Shown: positions 12,152 through 24,600 of the stretch, piece after piece
Position numbering within the stretch: the stretch's first letter is position 1
Layout of the letters: each line of letters starts with the position of its first letter
Assembly: GCF_000218685.1 (NCBI RefSeq)
Contig: NW_006763290.1
Span: forward strand, 1,503,011-1,567,010
DNA: 64,000 nucleotides
Reading direction: 5' to 3'
Origin: Serpula lacrymans var. lacrymans S7.9
Lineage: Eukaryota > Basidiomycota > Agaricomycetes > Boletales > Serpulaceae
Notes under the pieces: model-generated
Database searches by the model: none
Told to the model about the DNA's origin: nothing
What the model saw: only the letters and a program-made list of their open reading frames with translations
Program-made: the position numbers and the translations under genes

Positions 12152-13123
12152 TTGGGCTGAACATGCCTGGTTCGGTTTTGTTCAGTCTGCTTTGACATTT
12201 TGGTGTAATTATTATTATCATTGGCTCTTTCAGGCCATAATTATCAATAAATAGAGAATAACAAAAACCAGAATTCATTTGCAGACGTGGCAACAACAAC
12301 TAAGTACTCTAGTAATGGCCTACACCCCAACTGGTACTACAACTTGATCACAGCGAGACTCAGATGGAATCTAAATGTAATAGAATGTGGTACAAAACAA
12401 ACTCAAGCAAGACTATACACTCCTTTTGAGATATAAAACCAATGTAGATATCAGTGAACACCATGATGACAATTATATGATACAAACTTACATGCAAGCA
12501 TTGGTGTGACAATGAGCATATTTGCCTTGCACACAGTGTGAACATAATAGCTGTGGAGAGCTTCATTATTGTTGAGAACAAAGCTTAAAGGAAGTGTCTA
12601 GCCACTTGCTGAGAGCTATCACGGACTAGAGCTAGAGTCCAATGTGAGAGAATAGGAAGCACTGGACTCTGCAGTACTGTCCGAAATTTTGTAAACAAAG
12701 TTAAACAAAGCAGCCACAAAGGCGAAATAATAGAGAACACAATCAATACTGAATGGTAGAGGAATAGATAGAGAAAGTAATGAAAATATGTAGGTAGCAC
12801 AAAGGTGCAGAATCACCAAAACTAACAGTTATATGCCAGGGCTTGTTAGTCTGTAGCAAAAATTAGGTGTGAGTTACTGATGGATAAGTATAAGCCGAGC
12901 CTACATACCATTCAATACCTTGTAGCTGAAGCAGTGCAATTCGGTGATCTGTGACTTTGATTGAGCTTGGTGTTTTGGCATTGATGGTATAAAAGAAAAA
13001 ATGAGTCTGCGACAGAGCAACATGGCCTGTTTATATATGCTCTGTGGCACTCTGTGGAGCCTCAGACATCATATTAGTCAATTAGTAATACATAGTAGAT
13101 CTTTGCTCACCTGGACTTGAAGC
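12152..13123. other. no gene seen
   Basis: This stretch has short frames on both strands only. No motif, repeat arm or LTR end was recognised. Confidence 0.4.
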
Positions 13124-14197
13124 TTGAAGCTGAAACAACGGAATATCATGTCATCAAACCCAGGAAAATGTCGATGTCATAGTTCCACTCCTCTTGTTGA
13201 AGAGACTTCATCGTCAGATAACAGCTCCAAGCCGTCTTTGATTAATAATGCTGCTGCTACAGTCCTCACACAATCAGCCAAAGGTCCTGGTGATCTTAAA
13301 CAACACTGGCTGGCACTTTATGGAGACACAGAGTCAGCAAACCGGAAAAAGAAAAGTGCAGAGTTTTTACCCACACCAAGTCACCTGTTAACGCCCAGCA
13401 CACCTCCCCCGGCCATACCACCCTCTCCAGGCATAGTCTCTCCCCAGTTGAGGTATGGATCTACAAGCACATATTCATCTGATGGTGTGCTATTGTATTT
13501 GAACGGTGGTGGGTTTGGTCAAGGTTGTCCTGTAGATAGGAAGGGGCGATATAAGTACAATAAACTTGAACGATATAAAGATGTGCATAGCTCACCTCCG
13601 ACACCCCCCAATTTTCAAGAACACACAATACACTCTGATAATGAACCCTGTAATACATCTGGCAAGGTCATGGATGAAAACAAAGAAGTAAGACTATTAA
13701 TTATGCTGTAATAACCCCCACAACTCACCAGTTTTTGAAGAACTGCACAGACAGTATTATTGAGACAATTGGGAAGGATGGAAAAGACTCAGATACCGCA
13801 GTAATACCTACAGGCAACTTGACTCAGAAGTGTCGGCTAGACAAGAGGGATAATAATATCAGTAACATCAATGAGCAGGTTTGTTAAACGTCCTAATTTT
13901 GGGTGATTCAATGTCTTACTGTACACTTAATGTTAAAAGATACTTGAGAGTGTCTGTCCCTCGACTCCTACATCCCATTACAAGTCCCGCTAATATCTTG
14001 TGTTACAGACAGAACTTACACCACCTAATCCAAAAAAAAAAAAGGCTGAAAAGTCAGAGTCAGGTGTTCGAGTCTCTCAAGACTTAAAAGAGACATTACA
14101 GCATATTGAGAAGAATTTTGAAGGGGTGAATCTTAAAGGAAGATATTGGAGGAGCAATCCAAGAACAGACAGAAGTCTTGAAGAGGGTTCTTCATGA
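13124..14197 (+). CDS. unrecognised Ser/Pro-rich protein, fragmentary
   Basis: An open frame at 13124-13711 (195 residues, ATG at 13124 with a second ATG at 13148) is rich in Ser, Pro and Thr. It contains runs such as TPSTPPPAIPPSPG, typical of disordered regions. An intron-like GT at about 13687 would join it to a short segment near 13735-13877. After another intron that ends ACAG near 14010 comes a Lys-rich segment up to 14197 with PPNPKKKKAEKSE and DLKETLQHIEKNF. I do not recognise the product. Its position among transposon relics suggests a mobile-element passenger or a decayed lineage-specific gene. Confidence 0.3.
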
Positions 14198-14235
14198 GTA
14201 TGCACCAAAGTAAAGGGAGTATGGAGAAGAGCTAT

Positions 14236-16051
14236 TTAATAGCCAAAGGATGAGAGGTTAGCAATGTCGGCAACACCATGTATAACAAAGTCATCATACT
14301 GCTGTATAACTGTTGTTAATAATAATTGTGTCAGTAAAGACTGTACAAACCTGCCCTTCTCTTTGTCCATCTTGTCTCCCATAGTCTTGGACATTGACAG
14401 TTTCTTGAACTTGCATTTGGACTTGTTATTATCCAGTCCATCAATAACCTCATAGACACAAACAGATTGTTTGATCATAATTATTGATGTGATCTGATAA
14501 TGTTCATTTATCTGTTCATTTGTTATCTTATCTACACTATCTGTACATGTGCATGCATCAGTTCTCTCTTCCATTGACATTGTTTTTCTCCTCATTACTA
14601 TTCCCACCCTCAAGCCCCCCCCCAGCTTCAAAGCCTCTCTCAGAAATCATCTCTTGGTCTCCGGGCTTGATTTTGTCGTTGTCATCGTTTAATGCTGCCA
14701 TCACCCCTGTCATTAGCTTATGCCTGTCTGCATTGCTAAAATAGCCCCCAAGTCCGTGTTCAATGTTGGGGAAAAGGATTTTATCCCACTCTCAGAATAT
14801 ATTGAGCACGCTTCTTTTTTGCTTTTGTAGAAAGCTTGAAAGAAATTCCAGGTAATTGTCAAAATTGTTGTGCCAGTGAACACCGGATTCAACCCCTTTT
14901 TCTTTGAGGCATTCATCGGGAGATAGGGCCCAACGAGCCTAAAAAAACCAGTGTACGTTAGTTGTCTCAATATACAATGAGTTTGGAACTGCTTACTAGG
15001 ATAGCAGAGGCAGCAATCATTCCTGGGGTAGTGTGGTCTAACCCCCATTTCAGGTCCATTGTTTTGTTGTTTCTTGCAGCACGGGAAGATTCTCCTGTGT
15101 TCATTAAAATCACAGATGCAGGTCCTCGTATAATACATCTCATTGTCTGCTCAGTGAGTCCTCAATTATTTTGTGAGATAAAAGTTGACACACCTTATGA
15201 AGAATCAGATTCAAAAAAATAGTTTGAACATCAAACTGTCCTTTGTAGTCTCGGTGAAAAATCTCGATATCCCATGGATGGTACATCACAGTTCCATCTG
15301 TATTTTGTACCTGTCCTATTTTTTTCACCAAACTTTGCACGCTGATTAGGGATATTCTTAAGTCTTGCTCGGTGCATTCAAAAACAGGGGCCCCCCGAGA
15401 TTGAAGACAACACCCCCCGAGATTGAAGACAACAAGCCGCATTTGATCTTTGCTCCTGTAATCTGTCATGAAACTAGCAGGTGAAAAGTTCTGGTGAGTT
15501 TCAAATGTTTGACAATCTGAATCACTCACTGAATGGCCTAGCCAGTGTTTCTGCACCCTAATCTTTTCTTCTTCCTGACAATGTTTGTTTCTTCTTCCCG
15601 ACTTTCCTTTCACAAGATTCCTGACTTTCTTCATTCATAGTGTCATTGTATTAATGCATAGATTTTGTGTCCTCTTTTGCAGAATTGGCTACAATGTGGG
15701 CCTTATGGGCAGCCTACTTACAATATCAGCATATTTCAGAGGGCAAAATAAACTAACAATTATTACCTTGTATAGCAAAGCTGGTGACATGTTCCAGCTG
15801 ATTTGTGATATGTCGCTGTCAGATCCTGAGTTACTGTTGATGGGTGGATCTTCAAAGCTTGGGTGTTTGTCACTTGATTCATTCTGTGAGTACAATTCTT
15901 CATCTGTACTTCTTTCTAGCTCATTATTGACATCTTGCACTGTCCTAGGCACCTGCCTGTGCAGAACCATCATGTGCTTTACCTGGCTCTTCCTTCTTCC
16001 CAGAGTTTGGGCGGCTTGGCATTCACTGGAAGTTTTCTTCCTCTTCTCCAT
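14236..16051 (-). pseudogene. unrecognised fragmented gene
   Basis: Reading leftward, the first segment begins at ATG 16051 with a basic stretch (EKRKKTSSECQA) and an acidic Ser/Glu region ending near 15790. Then come 15634-15140, with WLGHSVSDSDC and HPWDIEIFHRDY, and further segments near 15100-14940 with RGPA, TGESSRAARNNK and TTPGMIAAASAI. Intron-like gaps separate the parts. A perfect 22-bp tandem duplication at 15391-15434 shifts the frame. The pattern resembles mushroom-specific hypothetical proteins, but I cannot assign a named family. Confidence 0.35.
15391..15434. repeat. perfect 22-bp tandem duplication
   Basis: CCCCCCGAGATTGAAGACAACA occurs twice head to tail. The length is not a multiple of three, so one copy disrupts the reading frame across it. 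Confidence 0.9.
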
Positions 16052-16264
16052 GGTGCATGGTGTGTTTCTGTTTTTTTGCCATCTCTGTAGTGGTTACTAG
16101 AGATGAGCAATTGGTGTGGAGCATTCACACTAACCCTGTAGGGAGGGTCGGATTGTTACGTACACAGGTGAGCTCACAGTGCAACCAACTTGGAGCCTCA
16201 GACTGACCATTCAAATCATATCTCTACAACACATGTCACGTCTCATCTTGCATTATAATCAACC

Positions 16265-19200
16265 ATGTCTTGTGTTCTGAGGACCACTGAAGCAAAATCT
16301 GGACCATGGTGTCAGTATTGTCAGGAACACTGAAGCACCCGCCACTTTGACAAGCATCTAGAATCCTGCAAAATAAAGCATCAAGAACATGTAGAGCTGA
16401 CAATGCAACAAGAAAATACTTTAGCAAAACGATGTCCAGAAGAATTGCTCAAGAGGCTGAGGAAAAAGCAGAAAACTGTAGAGGTGAGGGAACTCTTTGT
16501 TTCTACAAACCCCTAAAGCCAATGATCCCATGTCTCCTATCAGGATGATGAATATCAGACTCAAGCCAGTGATAAAGTTGGACCAGCTCCATCAATAGGT
16601 CCATCAATTAGCGGTACATGTTTCAAAGTGTATATTTTATTGAATCTTAAAACTGTGTCTGTCAGGCTTCAACTTCAACCCTGAGAAACCTGTTACTGGT
16701 GACACTACCAAACATGCTCCGAGTCCAACATTTATACAGATTATTTACCATCCTCAAAGTGGTAGCAAGGAACCAGTAACAATTCTGCTTAACACAAGTA
16801 TCTCTTCAGCTCATCAACACAGCCCTCAAACTGAACATGAATCCACTTTGGCCATCAAACCATGGGTGCTATTCCACACGCGTTCTGACTTTGAATATGC
16901 AGAAACAGCAATTAAAGGATTACTGGGTAAAGAGATAGTAAACACACAACTTCATGGGGTACATAATGGATGGGCAGAGAGTACTAACATAACATTCCAG
17001 AATTATCCAGACATGGAGCAAACATTACAAGTAGCACGCACACACTATGTCCAGGTGAGCTGAATTAACCCTCAAAACTTAATCTTCTAATCTTTCTTTT
17101 AGTTCCAAGAAGGTAGTGTTTCTGCAAATTATCTAGGGGAAATGTTCAACTTCAACTTCAAGTACCGTGATCCATGGAAGATTTATTGCAACTGGATCAC
17201 AGACAAAACGCTGGCGCCTCTCATCTATTGGTACCCCTACCATAAATACCACTGTCAGCAAAACGGTAGGATAGTTTTGAAGGAACACATATACAATGAA
17301 TTTAATTTGGCCAGTATATGGTGGCATATACAGGTAATTATGTAGTATATTCTTTTATATGCTTGCTGACTAGAAGAATTTAAACACAGGTTTCTTTTCC
17401 ACAAGATGAAAATCCGCCGCATTGTTTCCTACCAATATCACTTTGGCTTGACAAAAGAAATATCGCGAAGCAGGTCAAGAAGCACCCTATTATCATTTGT
17501 CCACTATTTCTACCACACAAGGTGAGGAACGCGTCAGGAAATGGAGAGGGTGTTCTGGTAGGCTACATGCCTATTGTGAGTTTATTCTTTGCTATGTAAA
17601 TACACACACTATAGTCTTACAGCCTCAAGATCCGGCCAATCCATCTGATAGAAATGCACCTGAGACTGTCTAATGGCAGTGCTTCAAATGAGAAGTTTAC
17701 CATAAAGTCATTGAAGTAGTATTCCGCTCATTACGGGGTCCTGCGCGCTTTGGAGAAGCGATGAAATGCGGCGACAAAAACAATCGAGTAATACATCCAG
17801 GAGTACCAGTGAAGTCTGTTGATGGCAAGGAAAGCTGTGCTCTCACTGCTATGCGTGCAGCTCTAGCCAAATATCCTTGCCCACAATGTCTTGTTCACCA
17901 CGGTGATCTGAACAAACTTACCAGAGACTTTGAGTTCCGTACAACGGAAAATATGCAGCAAGTTTATAATTGCTCAATCTCAGCACCAAATAAAACCGAG
18001 GCAGAATGGATCTTACAAAGCTATGGATTGCATGCAACCAAGGTTCTCTCTTCCACATTTTATAGCCTTCAACTGACTAGTTATTTACAGAATTTCTTTT
18101 GGTCACTGGAATACTCAGATCCATACCATTCCATATCATACGACAAATTACACTCTGACGACTTAGGAAAATGGGGTAAGCACATTTGGCCACTCCTCCT
18201 CAATGTATTAGTGGAAGATGGCAACAAAGGCCATATGGCCAGAAAGTAAGCCTTATATTACATCTCAGAACCTGTTGCACTAAAGCTTGTGAGTGATAGC
18301 ATGCAGAATGTCTCGCAATAGGCGGGACTGAAACATTTAATGAATGTCACAACGGTTGAATATGCAGACGGCCAAGTATTCTTTAATATACTAAAGGTAT
18401 GTTGTCCTTACAATAATTTTTACTAGTCCCCCAAACTACTAACCGTTCTGCTAGTGCATTCTTCCCTGTATAGTCCAGATGCTCCCTAGGAACTTCAAAG
18501 GATTTCACAAACATTTGCAAAGGTTTTTAGTCTCAAACTGCAATATAGCCATTGGAGATGGTCCCATCACAGTAGGTTAATGTTAATCCAGATTTATTTT
18601 CCAACTCTAACGCTGTTTCCCATTAAACAGATTACAATTTTTTGTCGTATCAGTCACTGGAGGATTGGAGCGAAGGCCGCAACATTCTTTGCTGCAATCC
18701 CAATTTCAATGCAGAACCGCGCTTTGACTGTGTTCTGGTTAATACAGACACTCCAGAGCCAACTCCCGCTCAACTCCAAAGCATCTGTCAATGTTTCACC
18801 CAGTGCTCTTCATTTGACATTGCATTAGTCAAGATGTTCAGGCCATCAGATGGAAATCCGAGGACTAGATGGTCAGGTGCTTGTTTGTATGTTGAAGCCA
18901 AAGACTTCGAGCTGGTGATGGCTAAATACTTAGTTTTGGGGGCTCATATGATCAGGGCTTTCAATTTGAAGGAAGGACAATTTTATTTGAATGACTTAGT
19001 TGACAATGATATGTTCCTACATTTTTCTTACGCTCAGATTGTGTCTGGCCAGAAACAATCTGAGTCTCTTACTTTTTTATTTCAGCTGATCAGCCTGATT
19101 GTTTTCTGTTTTGATTCTGATAAGGTTCTGGTCTGCGACAGCTTAGACTATCAGATCATTCAGGAACGCTACAGACATTTGTAAGATCTGATCCGGTAAA

Positions 19201-19273
19201 ATGGATTTTTCTGACAAATTCTAACTACTTTTACAGAAAGTAGCCGCTCAATTGGCAGCTCAGATGATGTAGC
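16265..19273 (+). pseudogene. Plavaka-type transposase
   Basis: Plavaka proteins are large DDE transposases expanded in mushroom genomes. From the start at 16265, a C2H2-like finger CQYC...HFDKHLESC is visible, interrupted by a TGA at about 16330. Then come a segment with WVLFHTRSDFEYAE at about 16863 and a core with RDPWKIYCNW (about 17166) and LPISLWLDKRN (about 17430). Next is VLVGYMPIV (about 17550), followed by FRSLRGPARFGEAMKCGD (about 17728) and SVDGKESCALTAMRAALAKYPCPQCL (17815-17892, quoted only to locate it). FFWSLEYSDPYHSISYD with LHSDDLGKWGKH (about 18093-18184) and NDLVDNDMFLHF near 19000 complete it. Intron borders (GTAATT...CACAG, GTGAGT...TACAG) fit several joins. Stops at 16330 and in the exon near 17670 argue for decay. 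Confidence 0.8.
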
Positions 19274-19989
19274 AATCATGTGATGGCTCAAATACAACTC
19301 AAATGTTGGGATGGAGGATAGTGGATAGCGAGAGCAATAGGGAGGCAGAGGAGAGTGGGTTCTGATTTGAGGATGCTATGGCTATTCAGTACTGGTTTTT
19401 TCGTGACACTCATTAGCATTTTCTTTTGTTTATTCCAGTTCATTCATAACTCAATATTTTTGGCGTTTTTTCTATTTGATTGGGTGATCTCTGAGTGATT
19501 CTAAAATTTGGTAAAAATCATTACATGTATGTAACTACACATTTCTCTCGCTGTCTCTCGTTTATTCTCGTTGAAGTTACTTGAAAATTCCCATTTCTAT
19601 GAGACACAGCAAGAGAAATCTGGAATTTTACTACAAAAAATATTTCTATATGTTTCTCTTTTTTTCTTGATCTTTTCCGCTTTTTCCTGCTCTGTCTCGC
19701 TAACGCCCAATTTTTAGACATGGGACTTTTCACTGGGTCTCAACCAGTGAAGGACGAGCTATGGGCTCCGCACCAAGGTGCCAGCGGTACTAGGCTCTGC
19801 CATGTTGAATTGGCATGGCGCACATCACTGAAGGAACCAATATATCCTGAGCAAGGGGATGGGTCAATGCATCATGATACTGCGGTGGTGAAGGTCGACA
19901 AAAGTACAGAAGCAGATATAGAATAAAAAAAAGACAAATCTTGTGTATAGAGTCAATGTGTAGCTAGTATCAAATAATATTACATGCAT
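19274..19989. other. no gene seen
   Basis: This is the spacer between the Plavaka gene and the hAT gene. Short frames only; the terminal repeats of neither transposon were recognised. Confidence 0.4.
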
Positions 19990-22911
19990 TTAGGACACAA
20001 GAACTGCCTCTTCGAAAACATCCATATCTAAAACCCCATCCGAGTCAGCTTCACCAGGAGCATCAAGACTCACTAGATCATACAGCTCTAGTTTCTCATC
20101 CAAGCCTCGGAGCAAGAACCTTTTCTCCACTTCTATCCATGTTGTGCTTTCAAAATTGAAGAGTGAGCCAATTGGTATGTGTATCTCATCGAATGAGATT
20201 GGCTCTTCATCTTCATCAGCTGACAAATGTTCTCGCAATTCTGAAATGATATCCTGCATTGAATTTTCAGGCTGACTGTTGGTTTCTGCCTGCAATTTGG
20301 TGGCCAAGAATTCAGCAGAAGATGGTGCTGGTGTATTTTCAGTGGTGGTAGGTGGGTCGGTTGTCTGCTGAGATGGATTTGGTAGTGAGACAATTTTTTG
20401 CTTTTGAAGGTTCTGTTTGACAATGCCAAGTCTGACATACTCGTCTCATAGGTGAAGGCAAAGCTCAGCAAGGTCTGTCATTGACTTTAGACTCATACGA
20501 GAGCAAAGTCGAGTGAGAATGAGGCCAAAGGCACTAAATAACCTCTCGCAGGAGGCAGAATTAGTTGATACAGAGAGAAGATGTTGGGCAAGTTGCTGAA
20601 GAGGTGTAGGTGTAGGGTTTACAAGGTCTATGAGCTCAGTATATATACAAAGCGGGTCAAGAGGTTTGTTCTGCAGGAAGCATTAAAAGAGACTTTGAAA
20701 ATGAAAATAGAAAACCATACCTCACTAGCAGCAAGGGCTTTTTCACGTTGGATGTGGTCCAAAAGCTTTGAGTACTGGCCAGCACTGGTTAAGTAGTCCA
20801 ACAGCTCTTTATACAGGGCTATTTGTGCAGTCTCTTTGTAGAAGCGAGTCCATAGGTGGGAAATAGTTCCCAGAGGCCTGATGACATCATGAATGGGATC
20901 CCAGCTTTGAATGGCAAGATCTTGTATAGTGGATTGAGTATGCCGCAACAAAAACACCTTGGTCAGCCTTTGCCCATCGTTTTTTAATGCTGTCCAGGAT
21001 GGCTTGCATTAATAGAACATCCATTGAATCAGTGGGTGATTTGCTGGTTTGTGAATATTTTGAGTACAAAGTGTTGAAAATGCATAACACCTGGTCAAGG
21101 CGGCAGTGTGCTGCTTGTGTGACAGTTGCTGCAAGAGCAAGTGGCTCCAGATGTTTTTTGATTCTAGAACATCATTAATTATGTAGAATATTAGAACAAA
21201 ATTGGTGTGTGCATACCGTGCAGCTGTATGCCAGAATAGACTATCATTAACGAGCTCGTTCATTGTTTCTGCCTTCTGTATTGCCTTCCAGTCCCCAGTC
21301 TTGATTAGTTGTTGGGCAGGAATTTGTTGTGCATTGCTGGCAAAGACATGTTGTAGTGTGAGACGGAGATCTAATAAATATTGGAAGGCTAAATAGTGAG
21401 CTGTCCATCGAGTGATAACAGGTCGAATGACAGTTAGTTCTGAGCCTGTTAGTATCTTTGATGTCAACCAAATCAGGGCAGTAAGTAGTGGCTTGCTGCG
21501 GATCCATGTGATGAGCTCTATAGCCTTTGTTGAGTAGTCAAACACAAATTGTGCCTCATTACATGCAAAGTAGTCCCCAACAATTAGGTTGATTTGGTGA
21601 CTGTAGCAATCAAGGACAATGATCTCTGGTGTATTGTGTGAGAGTGTCTTTCTTGCTTTTTGAGACTCCCGAGAAGCGTCAGAAGTGAATGCTATAAGGA
21701 CAACATGCCAATTTGAGACGAGTATCTCTTTTGTTGTCTTAATAAGCCTGTATAAATTATCTGCTGTCTTTTGCTCCAAGGATACATCATATACTTTGAC
21801 AGAGTGTACCTGCAGAAATCATCAGTTTCACATGGAGACAAGAAAGAAACTGTGCACCTCTCGTGAAGCTGTTGTGACCATAAATGCAATTAAGTCGTGT
21901 AAATTAATACCTGTCCACCCATCACACTGTCCAGTGACATATTGACCATTCAGTCTTGCTTGGGCTGTTTCTTGGTAAAGTTCAGCCTCTGCTGGAATGA
22001 GTCATGTGGTTAAAACCTTCCTACTGATGGGTTTTGCAGCTGGAATGAATTACTGACAAAATGCTATCCATTCCGAGTTTTCAACCCACTGAAAAGGGAA
22101 TCCTGCAGAGGCTGTGACTCTGGCTAAGTGACGGCAAAATTCATGTTGCATTTTGTCACTCCACTGAAAATTTTGCGATGGGTGGCGAGGTAAGGTTGTG
22201 CGGCTGCGTTTTGATGCCCAAGTATCATTAGCTGGAGACTGTGAGATGTGTGAAGTGACTGATATTGGTGAATATGATGGAGACCCTGGTAGAAGTAGAT
22301 TAGGGAATGAACCAGAGCGGCTCAAGCTTGCAAAGGGGCTTAGAGCCTGGGAACTTGGGCCAGCAGATGAATACAAGAGCAACTGTGGTTTCTGCAAGAT
22401 TCCAGGTGCTGGTGCCGCAGCATAGTAGTTAGCTGAGACAGTGGTGCTGTAAGTGCGCTTCAAGGTTGGAGATGCTTGTAAAGAATATGATCGAGCATTG
22501 CATTCTTGAATTTCATGCTGGCGGATGTGTGTGGCTACATTTGGACACTTTGTGGCCAAGTGTCTCAAGAGAGTATCTGCATGAGATGGAAACCAGGGCC
22601 TTTGGGGATCTTTCATATCCATAGCCCACACTGACGAACCAATAAACAACCATCAAAATCAATAGTAGAGCAAGTATAGCAGGGCTTACTGTCTCTTTCT
22701 AAGATGTCCTGTGTTCATACTTCAACTCTCATTCCATTTGCCAGTTCCTGTTCATCCGCATCCTGGAATTTTGCCTTCAATACAGGCCAGCATGCATTAC
22801 ATGCAACCTTGCCTCTCTTTTGCCATCTTTGCTAGCAAACGATACTGGATCTTTTGCTTTATATCTAGGATGATCATTAAATGCTTCAACTCGCCACCAT
22901 TTACGTCCCAT
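19990..22911 (-). pseudogene. hAT-family transposase, several breaks
   Basis: This would be a DDE transposase of the hAT superfamily in the fungal form. From ATG 22911: GRKWWRVEAFNDHP, then a BED-like finger segment KVACNACWP. These two lie in different frames, so a one-base shift near 22825 breaks the gene. Then come FPSHADTLLRHLATKCPN (about 22590), GQCDGWTG (about 21935; likely first catalytic Asp), and TSDASRES (about 21685; second Asp) with LDCYSHQINLIVGD. RWTAHYLAF follows near 21410, and the dimerisation signature NSASCERLFSAFG is at about 20550. An acidic tail ends at 19990. Two stops interrupt the frame near 22050 and 22005, at positions that fit CAA-to-TAA and CGA-to-TGA changes. 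A deleted hAT copy sits immediately 5' of it. Confidence 0.8.
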
Positions 22912-22980
22912 TTTGGAGAAGCTGATGACTGCAAGATGTGGTTTTCCGAGAGAGGAGAAACCAAGTGGATGGGTGTCAGT

Positions 22981-24060
22981 TAGGGTGTAGCACGGGTGTA
23001 CCCGTACGTCAGAAAATCAACACTGTATCTGTACCCGCCAACACCGCACCCTTCAAGGGTACGTGTACGGTAATACCGTTAGGACCCGCGGTATACTAGG
23101 GTATCCACGGTAGTGCAAATACCCGCGGGTTGAGGAACCAGAAAATATTGAGATGAGCTGAAGCAATACAAATTTGAGAGTATCTACTGTACATCAATAG
23201 CCTCTGTCGTATCTAGCTTACACTTTCCTAACTGTTTAATGATTTTCACAAGATCTGCACTCGAAATGAGCTCACATTGGAGCCATGAGCCCAGACAGAG
23301 CTCGAGTTGAGGAAGGAGATAAGTGATTACGAGTAAAGTGAAGCAGCTGCCAGCCTTGGGAGAAAATCCGCTCTACAGCAGTTGAGGTTGCTAGAATGTT
23401 GCTCAGCATGAACAAGTATATCATGTACTTGAGGCTTACCAAGAATGCTAAGGTAGTTGAGTGCCATCCTATGCAAGTTCGGATAAGAGTGTTGATTATT
23501 CACCCACCACTTTAGCGGGTCCTTTGTCTTTTCAACAGGCTGGCGTAGATATTCTTGAAGCTCATCCAAGGACACTGCAACACCTAGTGAGATATCCCCA
23601 AAATCATCTATGTCTTGAACCTGTGGTACTCTTGAATGAAGACTAGAGGACTCAGATGTTGGATGGGACTTGGTTGAAGAGCCGTCACCAGCACCAGTAC
23701 TGGTTGAAACTGTCAACATGTGGAATGCGTGTTAAATTTTAACTTCAGTCCAGCATTTATACGCACCTGATGCCAAGGTTTTCATCAACGTTGTCTTGAT
23801 GCTTCTTTTTACCATAAAAGAGCAGCAAGGAAACTCTTCTTTTAGATGATGTCAGTGATCCCATTTTTGAGCGTTGATTGGTACAAGACAGAAGCAAGAG
23901 GCAGGCGGGATCCGAATATCACAGCCACCCATATCAAACCCGTATACCGCACAAACGGGTACAGTGTTGCTGAGGGTATAGATTTTGAACACCGTACCCG
24001 TACCCGCCGTACCCGTCCCCCCTAAACCCGCGGTGTGACCCATACCCGTGCTACACCCTA
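22981..24060 (-). mobile_element. internally deleted hAT element, 8-bp TSD GTGTCAGT
   Basis: The termini are inverted: the left end reads TAGGGTGTAGCACGGGT and the right end is its reverse complement. Perfect 8-bp duplications GTGTCAGT lie outside at 22973-22980 and 24061-24068; this length is diagnostic of hAT. Both ends carry many short ACCCG/CGGGT subterminal repeats, typical transposase-binding clusters. The total is 1,080 bp, too small for an autonomous hAT. The crisp TIRs and TSD suggest relatively recent movement driven by a helper elsewhere. Confidence 0.95.
23327..23719 (-). pseudogene. C-terminal remnant of a hAT transposase inside the deleted element
   Basis: The reading frame contains DELQEYLRQPVEKTKDPLKWW and LNYLSIL. 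A GTAAGC...TCTAG intron of about 50 bp then leads into the dimerisation signature TSTAVERIFSQGW and LLHFTRNHLSP. These are the last ~100 residues of a typical hAT transposase. The catalytic core is absent, so the element cannot move by itself. The family differs from the neighbouring hAT gene (TAVERIFSQG versus NSASCERLFSAFG). Confidence 0.85.
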
Positions 24061-24068
24061 GTGTCAGT

Positions 24069-24600
24069 GGTGCTGAATTGTTGACATTCTAGATTATATG
24101 TGTAGAATGTGGACGGTGGGCATGCAGCAAATGTGATACAGGCATTTTTAGCTATGAAAACCATGTTTTAGCTATGAAAACCATGTTTTACTTGTCAGGC
24201 AATTAGGATACAAGTTACAACACACATGCTCGACGCAAGGCCTCTATCATACTGACACATATGTGCTTACTCATTTATAGTGCCTTCAGTGCCGTCTCTA
24301 GTGTCATATACGACATGGTTCCTGGGAGTACCATGGTGGTGCCCAAGGCTCTCTAAATGGCAGATGGTACGGCTCGCCCAACACTGGGACTCTCAAGTGT
24401 GAGCTCATTAGCTTGTCATATATCCCCAAATGGCAACCTTGCATGCTATGATATCGCGAGTTGCGAGGTTGAGGTGATTTTACTACCAGATACATTTTTC
24501 ACTTTTCTCACAATTTCCGCTCTTTTACTCTTTCCGCCCGATTTTTTGCACGCGCAACTGATCCGCCAGTGCAACCAAGCTGATACCCATGCATTTAGAA
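24069..24600. other. no gene seen; 20-bp tandem duplication
   Basis: The only feature is a perfect 20-bp duplication, GCTATGAAAACCATGTTTTA, at 24151-24170 and 24171-24190. The stretch is the 3' flank of the SPF27 gene and should contain its polyadenylation region. Confidence 0.6.
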
